Positions 9,900 to 18,898 of a DNA stretch of 29,272 bases are shown here, in pieces (position 1 is the stretch's first letter; each line of letters begins with the position of its first letter). The notes below the pieces were generated by a model. That model ran no database searches, was not told the DNA's origin, and saw only the letters and a program-made list of their open reading frames with translations. The position numbers and the translations under genes were made by a program. Source of the stretch: DASSNR01 sp036278935 (lineage in GTDB: Bacteria; Gemmatimonadota; Gemmatimonadetes; Gemmatimonadales; Gemmatimonadaceae); assembly GCA_036278935.1 (NCBI GenBank), contig DASUKA010000073.1:1-29272 (forward strand). The letters run 5' to 3'.

Positions 9900-11909
9900 A
9901 TGATTGACCGGCCACAGGAAGACTTCGTCCTCACCCTCCCGGACGGCTCCACGCGCACGGTGGCGCCTGGCACACTCGCGGGCGATGTCGTGAGCGCGAT
10001 CGGACCGGGATTGCGTCGCGCCGCCCTTGCCGTGGAAGTGAACGGCCAGGTGCAGGACCTCATGACGCCGATCCGCGAGAGCGGCACATTCCGCGTGATC
10101 ACGGCCCGCCCGCCGCGCCAGGCGGGCGCCGCTGACGAGCAGCGGGCCTGGCAGGAGGCGCATGCGCTGCTCCGCCATTCCGCCGCGCACATTCTCGCCA
10201 CGGCGGTGCGGCGGCTGCGCCCCAAGGCGAAAATCGGCTTCGGCCCCGCCATTGAGGACGGCTTCTACTACGACTTCGAGGTGGATGAGCCCTTCACTCC
10301 CGATGATCTGGCGGCCTTCGAGGCCGAGATGCGGACAGTTGCCTCGGCGAAGTATCCGTTCGTGCGCGAGGAGGTGGACCGGAAGGAGGCGGAGCGGCGC
10401 TTCGTGGACGATCCGCTCAAGCTCGAGCGGCTGTCGGAGCTGCGCGACGATGAAGTCATCTCCATCTACACCGACGGGCCGTTCATCGATCTCTGCCGCG
10501 GCCCGCATGTGCCCGATACGTCGTACCTCAAGCACTTCAAACTGCTGAGCACCGCGCCGGCCTACTGGCGCGGCGATGAGCATCGCCAACAGCTCCAGCG
10601 CATCTACGGTACGGCGTGGATCAACAAGGAGGATCTCGAAGCGTACCTCCACCGCCTGGAGGAGGCCAAACGGCGCGACCACCGCGTGCTGGGGCAGGCG
10701 CTGGACCTCTACTCCGTGGACCAGCGGGTGGGGCCGGGGCTCATCCTCTGGCATCCGCGCGGCGCGATTGTGCGCAACGAGATCGAGACGTTCGAGCGCG
10801 ACCTCATTATCCGGCACGGCTACGAGCTGGTATACACCCCGCATGTGGTGAGCGAGAAGCTGTTCGAGATCTCCGGGCACCTGGTGAACTTCGCGGAGAG
10901 TATGTTCGGCCCTATCGAGGTGGAGGGCGCCAGCTATCGGCCCAAGCCGATGAACTGCCCGGGGCACATCTGCATCTACCAGTCGCACACGCGCTCGTAT
11001 CGTGATCTCCCCATCCGCTACGCGGAGTTCGGCACCGTCTATCGATACGAGCGGAGCGGGGTGTTGCACGGGATGCTGCGCGTGCGCGGCTTCACGCAGG
11101 ACGATGCGCACATCTTCTGCACGCCGGAGCAGGTGCCTCAGGAGATCGGACGGTTGCTCGACCTGGTGGATGAGATGCTCACCACCTTCGGCTATCCGTA
11201 CAGCATCGAGCTGTCCACGCGTCCTGAGAACGCCATGGGGAGCGCCGAGGTGTGGGCGCGCGCCGAGCGCATGCTGGCCGATGTGCTGGACGCGCGTGGC
11301 CAACCGTTCACGATGGATGAGGGGGGCGGCGCCTTCTACGGTCCCAAGCTCGACTTCAAGCTCATCGATGCGATCGGACGGAAGTGGCAGGGGCCGACGG
11401 TACAGCTCGACTTCAACCTCCCCGAGCGGTTCGGGCTCGAATACGTCGGTGCGGACAACACCCCTCATCGGCCGGTCATGCTGCACCGGGTGCTCGTGGG
11501 CTCCATGGAGCGCTTCGTGGGTGGATTGATCGAGCACTACGCGGGTGCGTTTCCGCTCTGGCTCGCGCCGGAGCAGCTTCGTGTCATCCCGATCACGGAC
11601 GAGGCGCGCGAGGCCGCCGCGCACGTGGCGGAGCGTGCCCGGGCCGCGGGAATCCGCGTCATGCTCGACGATCGCTCCGAGACGCTGAACTACCGCATCC
11701 GCGACGCGGAGCTGCTCAAGACGCCGTACATGGCGATCGTGGGCGCGCGCGAGGCGGAGGCGGGCACGGTCGCGCTGCGGATGCGCGGGGCGGGCAAGAA
11801 GCAGGACGTCATGCCCGTGACCGAGCTCGTGGCGCGCCTGGAGCGCGAGGTGGCCAGGCGCGCCCTGACGCCGGAGACGCTCAGCCTGGAGCCGAGCGCG
11901 GCGGACTAG
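9900..11909 (+). CDS. thrS: Threonyl-tRNA synthetase
   Basis: Class II aminoacyl-tRNA synthetase for threonine, cytoplasmic. It has 669 aa, slightly longer than the ~640 aa of many bacterial ThrRS because of C-terminal and linker extensions. Domains in order: TGS (about 8-70); the N2 editing domain with H93-SAA-H97 and C199-RGP-H203, the four residues that clear Ser-tRNA(Thr); the catalytic core with motif 2 around 378-400 (FGTVYRYERSGVLHGMLRVR), zinc ligands C353 (MNCPGH), H404 (DDAHIF) and H529 (MLHRV); and an anticodon-binding domain from about 560 (LRVIPITDEA...). All key residues are present, so the enzyme should charge and edit. ATG 9900 gives the expected start before the TGS domain. 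Confidence 0.98.
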   Translation: MIDRPQEDFVLTLPDGSTRTVAPGTLAGDVVSAIGPGLRRAALAVEVNGQVQDLMTPIRESGTFRVITARPPRQAGAADEQRAWQEAHALLRHSAAHILATAVRRLRPKAKIGFGPAIEDGFYYDFEVDEPFTPDDLAAFEAEMRTVASAKYPFVREEVDRKEAERRFVDDPLKLERLSELRDDEVISIYTDGPFIDLCRGPHVPDTSYLKHFKLLSTAPAYWRGDEHRQQLQRIYGTAWINKEDLEAYLHRLEEAKRRDHRVLGQALDLYSVDQRVGPGLILWHPRGAIVRNEIETFERDLIIRHGYELVYTPHVVSEKLFEISGHLVNFAESMFGPIEVEGASYRPKPMNCPGHICIYQSHTRSYRDLPIRYAEFGTVYRYERSGVLHGMLRVRGFTQDDAHIFCTPEQVPQEIGRLLDLVDEMLTTFGYPYSIELSTRPENAMGSAEVWARAERMLADVLDARGQPFTMDEGGGAFYGPKLDFKLIDAIGRKWQGPTVQLDFNLPERFGLEYVGADNTPHRPVMLHRVLVGSMERFVGGLIEHYAGAFPLWLAPEQLRVIPITDEAREAAAHVAERARAAGIRVMLDDRSETLNYRIRDAELLKTPYMAIVGAREAEAGTVALRMRGAGKKQDVMPVTELVARLEREVARRALTPETLSLEPSAAD

Positions 11910-12075
11910 CGAATCTCCGACGCCTTGCCGGCACTTCCCCTCAGCGCGCCGATCATGCACCATACGACGGCACGCGCTTAGCGTGCAGGCCGGCGCCTGA
12001 GCGCACGGGTGGTTGGAACAGGCCCGGCCATCGGGGCCGCCATGGCGGCAATCCACTGAGGCTCACGGAGGCGGC
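11910..12075. other. thrS to glucoamylase intergenic region with small inverted repeats
   Basis: 166 bp. GCACGC and GCGTGC form a 6-bp stem with a 5-nt loop near 11974-11990, a weak terminator candidate for thrS without a T tract. A perfect 14-bp palindrome, GCCGCCATGGCGGC, lies at 12036-12049, 27 bp before the glucoamylase start; it could be an operator but may be chance in such GC-rich DNA. No promoter can be named. Confidence 0.35.
12066..12072 (+). promoter_or_regulatory. Ribosome binding site that sets the glucoamylase start
   Basis: ACGGAGG lies a few bases before ATG 12076. It favours this ATG over the in-frame TTG at 12013, which has no such element. Confidence 0.6.
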
Positions 12076-14715
12076 ATGGCGGCCAGTCGAGAAACGGAGG
12101 GAACGATCGGGGCACGGATGGGCGCGGGGACACCCCTCGCGCCATCACGAGGAAATGGTGCAGCGCCGGCCGCGGCGCCCGAGCGGGCGCCCACCGTCCC
12201 GCCCTTGGTCGAGCCGCCCATCCTGCTGGATCAGGCACCGGGCGCCCCCGGACTCGCACCCCGCTGGACTTCCAGCGCCAAGAGCGGAGTGGGCACGGCG
12301 CTGGATGGACGCAGCCGGGTATGGTTCGCCGTTTCGCATGGCATCATCAACGAGGTCTACTACCCGCGTGTCGACCAGGCCAACACGCGCGATATGGGCC
12401 TCATCGTCACCGCCGCTGATGGCTTCTTCTCTGAGGAGAAGAGGCACACGGCGAGTGTGGTCGAGCTGCTCGCGCCGGGCGTCCCCGCGTACCGCCTGAT
12501 CAACAGCTGCCACCAGGGGCGCTATCGCATCGTCAAGACCGTGCTCACGGACCCGGAGCACGATGTGCTCATTCAGCACATCCGCTTTGAGCCGTTCGTC
12601 GGGAGCGTGAGCGATTATCGCCTCTACGTGCTGCTCGCCCCGCATATCGGCAACCAGGGCTACGGCAACGATGCCTGGAGCGGCGACTATAAGGGCGTGC
12701 CCATGCTCTATGCCCAGCGGGCGGACACGGCGCTCGCGCTGGCGTGCTCCATGCCGTTTATGGCGGGGAGCGCGGGCTACGTCGGCACCAGCGATGGGTG
12801 GCAGGAGCTTCACGCACACGGGCGTTTCGTCCGCTGCTACCGGCGAGCGCTGAACGGCAATATCGCGCTCACCGGTGAAATCGACCTGAGCGCCTGCGCC
12901 GATGCCGCGGGCGGTGCCACGTTCGTGCTCACCCTCGGTTTCGGGCGGAGCCCGGCTGAGGCCGGACAGCGCGCGCGGCTTGCGCTCCTGCGGCCGTTCG
13001 CCGAGGTCGCCGAGGAATACGTCGAGGGCTGGCGAGCGTTTCATGGACAATGTCTCGATCTCCAGCCCAGCAGCGCCGCGAGCGACCTCTATCACGTGAG
13101 CGCATCCGTCCTCAAGATGCATGAGAACAAGCTGGCCCCCGGAGGCATCATCGCGAGCCTCTCCATTCCGTGGGGACAGTCCAAGGGCGATCACGAGATG
13201 GGCGGCTACCATCTCATCTGGCCGCGTGATCTCGTGGAGAGCGCGGGCGGCCTGTTCGCCGCCGGCCATGCCGCGAGCGCGTGCCGCACGCTCCGCTACC
13301 TGATGACCACGCAGGAAGCGGATGGCCACTGGCCACAGAACATGTGGTTGGACGGCACGGCGTACTGGACTGGCGTGCAGCTGGACGAAACCGCCTTCCC
13401 GATTCTGCTCGCCGACATGCTGCGACGGGGCGGGGCACTGGACGGCACCGATCCATGGCCCATGGTGCGGCGCGCGGCGGGCTACCTGGTACGCACGGGT
13501 CCGGTCACGCAGCAGGACCGGTGGGAAGAGGATGGAGGCTACTCACCGTTCACGCTCGCGGTGGTGATCGCCGCGTTGCTGGCCGCGGCGGACTTCGCCG
13601 ATCTCGCGGGGGAGCCGTGGGTAAGTGCGTATCTGCGCGACACGGCCGACGCGTGGAACGACAATATCGAGCGGTGGACCTACGTACTTGACACCGACCT
13701 CTCGCGCACGGCCGGGGTCGATGGCTACTATGCGCGGATTGCGCCCCCCGATGTCGCTGAGGCGCACGCCCCGTCGGCGGGCTACGTGCCCATCAAGAAC
13801 CGTCCACCGGGGACGGACCGCATCGCCTATAGCGCCCTGGTGAGTCCTGATGCGCTGGCGCTCGTGCGGTTCGGCCTACGCGCGGCCAACGATCCGCACA
13901 TCGTCAACACGGTGCAGGTCATCGATACGATATTGCGCCGCGAGACGCCCACAGGCCCCATCTGGTACCGGTACAATGGCGACGGCTACGGCGAGCACGC
14001 GGACGGCGCGCCCTTCGATGGCACTGGCATCGGGCGCGGATGGCCGCTGCTTGCGGGGGAGCGCGCGCATTACGAGCTGGCCCGCGGCAACGTGAAGCTG
14101 GCGCGCGAGCTACTCGACGTGATGGGCCGGCAGGCCAGCGATGGCGGACTCATCCCGGAGCAGGTGTGGGACGCGCCCGATGTGCCGGCGCGCGAGCTCT
14201 ACACCGGACGCCCCTCGGGCTCGGCCATGCCCCTGGTATGGGCACACGCGGAGTACGTGAAGCTGGCGCGCTCCCTGTACGACGGCGCCGTGTTCGATGC
14301 GCCGCCGCAGACGCTGGAGCGTTACGTGCGCCAGGGACCGCGCACCGCGCGCGTGGCGCTCTGGTGTCTCAACAACAAGGTGCGCGCCATGGTAGCGGGC
14401 CAGACGCTGCGCATCCAGACGACGGAGCCGGCCGTGGTGCGCTGGAGCGCCGATGACTGGCAGGCCTTCCGCGATACGGAGACGGCCGATGCCGGACTCG
14501 GGGTGTTGGCCGCCCACCTGGACACTGGCGCGCTCCCTCCCGGCACCGTGGTGCGCTTCACCCTCTACTGGCCGGTGACGGATCAGTGGCAGGGCGAGGA
14601 CTTCGCGGTCAGCGTTACCGCGGCGACTGGCTCCATCACCGCGGAGATGGCCGTGCTGCCGGAGAGCCGCGACCTCGATCTCGTTGGGGAGCGCGATGCC
14701 GATGCCTCCCGGTGA
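12076..14715 (+). CDS. GH15 glucoamylase / glucodextranase-like glucan hydrolase
   Basis: Retaining of all GH15 landmarks suggests an enzyme releasing glucose from alpha-glucans (maltodextrin, glycogen, dextran-like). 879 aa from ATG 12076. Residues 1-60 are Ala/Pro/Gly-rich with no signal peptide, so the protein is probably cytoplasmic. Next are a glucodextranase_N-like beta domain (about 65-330, SGVGTALDGRSRVWFAVSHG...YYPRVD) and the (alpha/alpha)6 catalytic domain, with HLIWPRDLVESAGG (D385), DRWEEDGGYSP (Glu484 or Glu485 the likely general acid) and LIPEQVWDA (E695 the likely general base). A C-terminal beta domain (about 760-860) has the form seen in bacterial GH15 enzymes. It leads an operon with a ROK glucokinase and the oxidative pentose phosphate genes, which supports intracellular glucan use. 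Alternative: trehalase, which also occurs in GH15. Confidence 0.92.
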   Translation: MAASRETEGTIGARMGAGTPLAPSRGNGAAPAAAPERAPTVPPLVEPPILLDQAPGAPGLAPRWTSSAKSGVGTALDGRSRVWFAVSHGIINEVYYPRVDQANTRDMGLIVTAADGFFSEEKRHTASVVELLAPGVPAYRLINSCHQGRYRIVKTVLTDPEHDVLIQHIRFEPFVGSVSDYRLYVLLAPHIGNQGYGNDAWSGDYKGVPMLYAQRADTALALACSMPFMAGSAGYVGTSDGWQELHAHGRFVRCYRRALNGNIALTGEIDLSACADAAGGATFVLTLGFGRSPAEAGQRARLALLRPFAEVAEEYVEGWRAFHGQCLDLQPSSAASDLYHVSASVLKMHENKLAPGGIIASLSIPWGQSKGDHEMGGYHLIWPRDLVESAGGLFAAGHAASACRTLRYLMTTQEADGHWPQNMWLDGTAYWTGVQLDETAFPILLADMLRRGGALDGTDPWPMVRRAAGYLVRTGPVTQQDRWEEDGGYSPFTLAVVIAALLAAADFADLAGEPWVSAYLRDTADAWNDNIERWTYVLDTDLSRTAGVDGYYARIAPPDVAEAHAPSAGYVPIKNRPPGTDRIAYSALVSPDALALVRFGLRAANDPHIVNTVQVIDTILRRETPTGPIWYRYNGDGYGEHADGAPFDGTGIGRGWPLLAGERAHYELARGNVKLARELLDVMGRQASDGGLIPEQVWDAPDVPARELYTGRPSGSAMPLVWAHAEYVKLARSLYDGAVFDAPPQTLERYVRQGPRTARVALWCLNNKVRAMVAGQTLRIQTTEPAVVRWSADDWQAFRDTETADAGLGVLAAHLDTGALPPGTVVRFTLYWPVTDQWQGEDFAVSVTAATGSITAEMAVLPESRDLDLVGERDADASR

Positions 14716-15736
14716 AGCCATGGAACACGCGGCCGGCGTGAAGCCACTCACCGAGCTGGGCGCCGAGCCGGCCGTCCTTGGCATCGACATCGGCGGCACG
14801 AAGGTCGAGCTCGCGCTGGTAGATCCGGGCGGCGAGGTGCTGCGGAGCCATCGCATCCCCACGGCGCCTGAGCGAGGCGCGGCGCAGGTGATCGCGAACA
14901 TCGCGGCCGCCGCTCGGGAGGAATTCGGTGCAATGCTGGATGCCGTTCCCGCGGTTGGCGTGTCGGTCGCGGGACAGATCGGGGCGGGGGGGATCCTGCT
15001 CGGCGCGCCGAACCTTGGATGGCCGCGTATCGCGCTGCGCGCGCAGGTGGCGAGCGCGTTCGGCCGGCCGGCGGTCGTGGTGAACGACGTGCGCGCGGCG
15101 ACGTGGGCGGAATGGCACTGCGGCGCGGGTCGCGATTGCGACGACTTCGTGGTGCTCTTCGTGGGGACCGGTATCGGAGGCGGCGCGGTGATCGACAGCC
15201 GCATGCTCGAGGGGATGAACGGCGTCCTCGGCGAATTCGGCCACATGACGCTCGTGGCCGGCGGGCGCCAATGCCACTGCCGCAACCAGGGATGCTTGGA
15301 GGCGTATGCCTCGGGATGGGCCATTGCCGAACGCGCGCGCGAAGCCGTGCGCGACGATGCAACCGCCGGCGGTGCGCTCGTGCAGCGCGCTGGAGGCGCC
15401 GAGCACATTTCGGCGGCTACTGTGGCGGAGGCCAGCCACCAGGGCGATCCTCTGGCGCTGCGGCTGGTGGAGGAGACGGGGGAATATCTGGGCGCCGGCA
15501 TGGTCAGTCTCGTCAATGCCTTCAACCCCCAGCGCGTCATCCTGGGTGGGGGGATCTTGGCGGGAATGCCGGAAGTGCTGCCCATGGCGGCGGCGGTGGT
15601 ACGCGCACGCGCGCTCCCCGCCGCGCTCGACGGGTTGGAGATCGAACGCGCTGGCCTGGGCAACAACGCGCCCGCCATCGGTGCGGCCGTGGTGGCGCGC
15701 CACCTCCTCGTCACGAACACGTCCCGGGACGCGTGA
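14696..15736 (+). CDS. ROK-family glucokinase
   Basis: Probably phosphorylates glucose released by the upstream glucoamylase to glucose-6-phosphate, in the cytoplasm. 346 aa from ATG 14696, which has GGGGAG six bases upstream; ATG 14702 and 14720 are possible alternatives. N-terminal phosphate-binding motif GIDIGGTKVE; catalytic-Asp region VVNDVRAATWAEWHCGAG; VGTGIGGGAV; and the ROK zinc site built from H183, C193, C195 and C200 (GH...CHCRNQGCLEAYAS). The zinc site and the E-x-G-H motif are typical of glucose-type ROK kinases rather than ROK repressors, and there is no helix-turn-helix domain. It overlaps the glucoamylase gene by 20 bp. Sugar specificity is inferred from the neighbours (gnd, zwf, pgl). 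Confidence 0.9.
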   Translation: MPMPPGEAMEHAAGVKPLTELGAEPAVLGIDIGGTKVELALVDPGGEVLRSHRIPTAPERGAAQVIANIAAAAREEFGAMLDAVPAVGVSVAGQIGAGGILLGAPNLGWPRIALRAQVASAFGRPAVVVNDVRAATWAEWHCGAGRDCDDFVVLFVGTGIGGGAVIDSRMLEGMNGVLGEFGHMTLVAGGRQCHCRNQGCLEAYASGWAIAERAREAVRDDATAGGALVQRAGGAEHISAATVAEASHQGDPLALRLVEETGEYLGAGMVSLVNAFNPQRVILGGGILAGMPEVLPMAAAVVRARALPAALDGLEIERAGLGNNAPAIGAAVVARHLLVTNTSRDA

Positions 15737-16536
15737 AGACGGTGACGGCGCCCGCCACATCCCGGCCACAGCCCGGCAGCACGCTGGCCATCCGCGCCGC
15801 GCTGTTCGATCTCGACGGCACCCTGGTGGCCACCGAGCGGCTCAAGGCACAATCGTACGCGCGCGCGGCCGTCATGCTGCGCCCCGACTCGTTGAAGCCC
15901 GAAGAGGTCGTGGCCGCGTACGACGATCTGGTGGGACGTCCGCGCGAGCAGGTGGTGCATGCGCTCATGGAGCGCTTTGCCCTGGAGGCGCCGGCACGCG
16001 GGCGTATGGCGGAGCTCGGCGCCCAATCGCCCGCCGATGCGTTCCTCACGCTCCGGCTCACGATCTACAACGGGATGCTTGGCGACCACGCCCTCGTGCG
16101 CCGGAATGAATTTCCGGAGACGGTGGCGCTGCTGCGTCACGTGAAGGGTGAGGGGTACCGCACCGGAATCGCCACCATGTCGCACGCGGAGCAGGCCGTG
16201 GCGGTGCTGGAGATCCTCGGCATCCGGCGCGAGCTGGACGCGGTCGTCACTCGCGAGGAGGTGGAGCGGCCCAAGCCGGATCCGCAGATCTATCTCGTGC
16301 TGGCCGAGCGGCTGGAGCTTCCGGGCGCGGCCTGCCTGGTGATCGAAGACTCATTGCCGGGCATACGCGCGGCGCTCGCGGCAGGAATGACCTGCGTGGC
16401 CGCCACCACGGAGCTCACTCGTGACTCGGTGCACGCGAGCGGTGTGCTTTCACCGGAGCGCATCGTGGACGACCGGGCGCAATTGGGCGCGGTGATTTTC
16501 CCTCTACTCACGGGCAGGGCGCACGGCCCCGCCTGA
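15733..16536 (+). CDS. HAD superfamily hydrolase, beta-phosphoglucomutase-like subfamily
   Basis: 267 aa from GTG 15733, which overlaps the kinase stop as GTGA. HAD motifs: I, FDLDGTL (D26 nucleophile, D28); II, IATMSHA; III, K181 in RPKPDPQIY; IV, VIEDSLPGI (E205, D206). A helical cap lies between motifs I and II. The arrangement fits the IA subfamily, which includes beta-phosphoglucomutase and many sugar-phosphate phosphatases. Position between glucokinase and gnd suggests a sugar-phosphate substrate: isomerising beta-glucose-1-phosphate or clearing a damaged or side-product sugar phosphate. The sequence alone cannot choose between mutase and phosphatase. The frame stays open far upstream, but that part only shadows the kinase gene. 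Confidence 0.85.
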   Translation: MKTVTAPATSRPQPGSTLAIRAALFDLDGTLVATERLKAQSYARAAVMLRPDSLKPEEVVAAYDDLVGRPREQVVHALMERFALEAPARGRMAELGAQSPADAFLTLRLTIYNGMLGDHALVRRNEFPETVALLRHVKGEGYRTGIATMSHAEQAVAVLEILGIRRELDAVVTREEVERPKPDPQIYLVLAERLELPGAACLVIEDSLPGIRAALAAGMTCVAATTELTRDSVHASGVLSPERIVDDRAQLGAVIFPLLTGRAHGPA

Positions 16537-16551
16537 AGGAGCGTACGATAC

Positions 16552-17460
16552 ATGAAGATCGGAATGGTGGGACTCGGGCGCATGGGCGCGAACATGACGA
16601 CGCGCCTCCTGGAGGGTGGGCACACCGTTGTCGTCTACGACCGCAACGCGGACGCGGTGGCCACCGCGGCGGAAGGCGGCGCCGTCCCCTCCGCATCGCT
16701 CGAAGAGGTGGTGCGCCAACTCGCGGCTCCGCGTGCGGTGTGGATCATGGTGCCGGCCGGCGGACCGACCGAGGATACCGTTCGTGCGCTCGCGGCACTG
16801 CTCGATCGTGGGGACACCATCATCGATGGCGGAAATAGCAACTACAAGGACAGTATGCGCCGTGCGGAGTCCGTGGCGCCGCGCGGGATCGCGTTCGTGG
16901 ATGTGGGCACGAGCGGCGGTATCTGGGGGCTGGCCGAGGGGTACAGCATGATGGTCGGCGGTGAACGCGCCGCCGCCGAGCGGCTCCGTCCGATCTTCGA
17001 AACGCTGGCGCCCGGCAAGACCGAGGGATGGGGCTACGTGGGGCCGAGCGGGAGCGGGCACTTCGTGAAGATGGTGCACAACGGCATCGAGTATGGACTC
17101 ATGGAGGCGTACGCCGAAGGGTTCTCCGTCCTGCAACACAAGGCGGAGTTTTCGCTCGACCTGGCGCAGGTGGCGAACATCTGGCGCTCGGGAAGTGTGG
17201 TGCGCTCGTGGCTGCTCGATCTCAGCGCACGCGCGCTCGAGCAGAACCCCACGCTCAAGGGCATCGCCCCGTACGTTTCGGATTCCGGGGAAGGGCGTTG
17301 GACTGTTGCCGAGGCGATCGATCTCGACGTGCCCGCGCCGGTGATCACGCTTGCGCTGCTCGAGCGCCTCCGGTCACGCGACACCGATTCGTACGCGGAC
17401 AAGCTGCTCGCCGCCATGCGGCACCAGTTCGGCGGCCACGCCATCAAGACGGAGAGCTGA
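16552..17460 (+). CDS. gnd: 6-phosphogluconate dehydrogenase (decarboxylating), short form
   Basis: Oxidatively decarboxylates 6-phosphogluconate to ribulose-5-phosphate and CO2. 302 aa, i.e. the short, single-catalytic-domain type (YqeC/GntZ-like), not the ~470-aa type of E. coli. ATG 16552 is preceded by AAGGAG. Rossmann motif GLGRMGAN at the N-terminus; GGNSNYKDS; VGTSGGIWGL; and the catalytic block GSGHFVKMVHNGIEYG, with Lys173. The end of the second beta strand reads VVYDR: an acidic residue there usually favours NAD+ over NADP+, so this step may yield NADH (inference). It lies 15 bp after the HAD gene and 2 bp before zwf. Confidence 0.93.
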   Translation: MKIGMVGLGRMGANMTTRLLEGGHTVVVYDRNADAVATAAEGGAVPSASLEEVVRQLAAPRAVWIMVPAGGPTEDTVRALAALLDRGDTIIDGGNSNYKDSMRRAESVAPRGIAFVDVGTSGGIWGLAEGYSMMVGGERAAAERLRPIFETLAPGKTEGWGYVGPSGSGHFVKMVHNGIEYGLMEAYAEGFSVLQHKAEFSLDLAQVANIWRSGSVVRSWLLDLSARALEQNPTLKGIAPYVSDSGEGRWTVAEAIDLDVPAPVITLALLERLRSRDTDSYADKLLAAMRHQFGGHAIKTES

Positions 17461-17462
17461 GG

Positions 17463-18893
17463 ATGACCGGCATTCCCGAACCCACCATTTTCATCATTTA
17501 CGGCGCGACCGGCGACCTGGCGCGGCGAAAGATTCTTCCCGCGCTGTATGAGCTGTACCGCGAGCATTGCACCACGCCCGGATGCGTGATACTGGGCGTG
17601 ACCCGCGAGAATCTGAGCGACGAGCAGTTCCGGACCATGGCCTGCACGGCGGTTGGCGGCGGTGGGGCGCCGAATGCCGAGCTGGAGAAATGGGCCGATC
17701 ACTTTCTCTACTTCCAGTCCATCGCGGAGGGGACGCCGGAGGAGTACCACGCGCTGACGGCGCGCATCGAGGCGCTGGAACAGCAGTTCGCCATGCCGCA
17801 GAACCGTGTGTTCTACATCTCCCTGCCGCCATCCGCCTTCACGTCCACGGTGCACGCGCTGGGAGAGGCCGGGCTCAGCCACAGCACCGGCTGGACGCGG
17901 CTGGTGATCGAGAAGCCGTTTGGACACGACCTGGAGTCGGCGTGCGCGCTGAATGCGCTCGTGCACGAATACTTCAAGGAAAGTCAGATCTATCGGATCG
18001 ATCATTACCTCGGCAAGGAGACGGTGCAGAATCTGCTCGTCTTTCGCTTCGCCAATGCGATGTTCGAGACGCTCTGGAATCGCGATCACATCGAGAGCGT
18101 GGAAATCACGGTGGCGGAATCCCTCGGGGTGGAGCGGCGGGCCGGCTATTACGAAACCGCGGGTGCGCTGCGCGACATGGTGCAGAGCCATCTCACGCAG
18201 CTGCTCGCGCTAGTGGCCATGGAGGTGCCATCGACCATCGAGGCCAACGCCATTCGCGTCGAGAAGATCAAGGCGATCAAGGCCATCGCCCCCGTCTGCA
18301 TGGACAACGTGACGTTCGGTCAGTACGCGGCGGGGCACATCGACGGGAAGGCGGTGCCCGGATACCGCGAGGAGCCCGGAGTGGCGCCCGACTCGTGCAC
18401 CGAGACGTTCGTGGCGCTGCAACTCGAGATCGACAACTGGCGATGGCAGGGCGTGCCGTTCTACCTGCGCACGGGCAAGCGGATGCCGAAGCGGCTCACG
18501 CAGATCGAGATCAAGTTCCGGCGTGCGCCCGTGTGGATGTTCCGCTCCACGGGCACCGAGGAACTGAACCGCAACACGCTGCTGGTCACGTTGCAACCGG
18601 ACGAAGGCTTCAGCCTGTACTTCGACGTCAAGGCGCCGGGCGAACCGTTCCACATGCAGCGGCAACCGCTGCACTTCAACTACGCCGAGGTGTTCACGGC
18701 GATCCCGGAAGCGTACCAGACACTGTTGCTCGACGTGATGACGGGTGATCAGACGCTGTTCGTGCACGCGGATGAGGTGGAGGCGTCGTGGGCACTCTAC
18801 ACGCCGTTGCTGGAGAGCAAGCATCCGCTCTATCCGTACGCTGCCGGGACGCCGGGGCCGCAGGAGGCCGACCGGCTCTCGGCGCGGTATTGA
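17463..18893 (+). CDS. zwf: Glucose-6-phosphate dehydrogenase
   Basis: Oxidises glucose-6-phosphate to 6-phosphogluconolactone, the entry step of the oxidative pentose phosphate pathway. 476 aa from ATG 17463, two bases after the gnd stop, with GCTGAGG just upstream; normal length. Coenzyme-binding motif YGATGDLARRK (14-19 core, followed by the Arg pair usual for NADP+ use), IEKPFGHDL, and the family signature RIDHYLGKE at 178-186 containing the catalytic-site His and Lys. The rest is the usual beta+alpha dimer domain (VEITVAESLGVERR, FYLRTGKRMPKR). The frame is open upstream over gnd but that is shadow. Gene order gnd-zwf-pgl is the reverse of the usual pathway order but clearly one transcription unit. 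Confidence 0.97.
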   Translation: MTGIPEPTIFIIYGATGDLARRKILPALYELYREHCTTPGCVILGVTRENLSDEQFRTMACTAVGGGGAPNAELEKWADHFLYFQSIAEGTPEEYHALTARIEALEQQFAMPQNRVFYISLPPSAFTSTVHALGEAGLSHSTGWTRLVIEKPFGHDLESACALNALVHEYFKESQIYRIDHYLGKETVQNLLVFRFANAMFETLWNRDHIESVEITVAESLGVERRAGYYETAGALRDMVQSHLTQLLALVAMEVPSTIEANAIRVEKIKAIKAIAPVCMDNVTFGQYAAGHIDGKAVPGYREEPGVAPDSCTETFVALQLEIDNWRWQGVPFYLRTGKRMPKRLTQIEIKFRRAPVWMFRSTGTEELNRNTLLVTLQPDEGFSLYFDVKAPGEPFHMQRQPLHFNYAEVFTAIPEAYQTLLLDVMTGDQTLFVHADEVEASWALYTPLLESKHPLYPYAAGTPGPQEADRLSARY

Positions 18894-18898
18894 GCGCC

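Noticed and set aside
9690..12056. Minus-strand open frame of ~788 codons opposite thrS
   Set aside because: Antisense of ThrRS; composition is that of a reverse-strand shadow, no family motifs.
12013..12075. TTG start 63 bp upstream for the glucoamylase
   Set aside because: No ribosome binding site; ATG 12076 has ACGGAGG just upstream.
15019..15732. N-terminal extension of the HAD gene as a fused protein
   Set aside because: This frame runs out-of-phase through the ROK kinase gene and looks random; the GTG at 15733 with GTGA overlap is the natural start.
14110..16185. Minus-strand open frame of ~690 codons opposite the GH15, ROK and HAD genes
   Set aside because: Spans three real plus-strand genes; no motif of its own.
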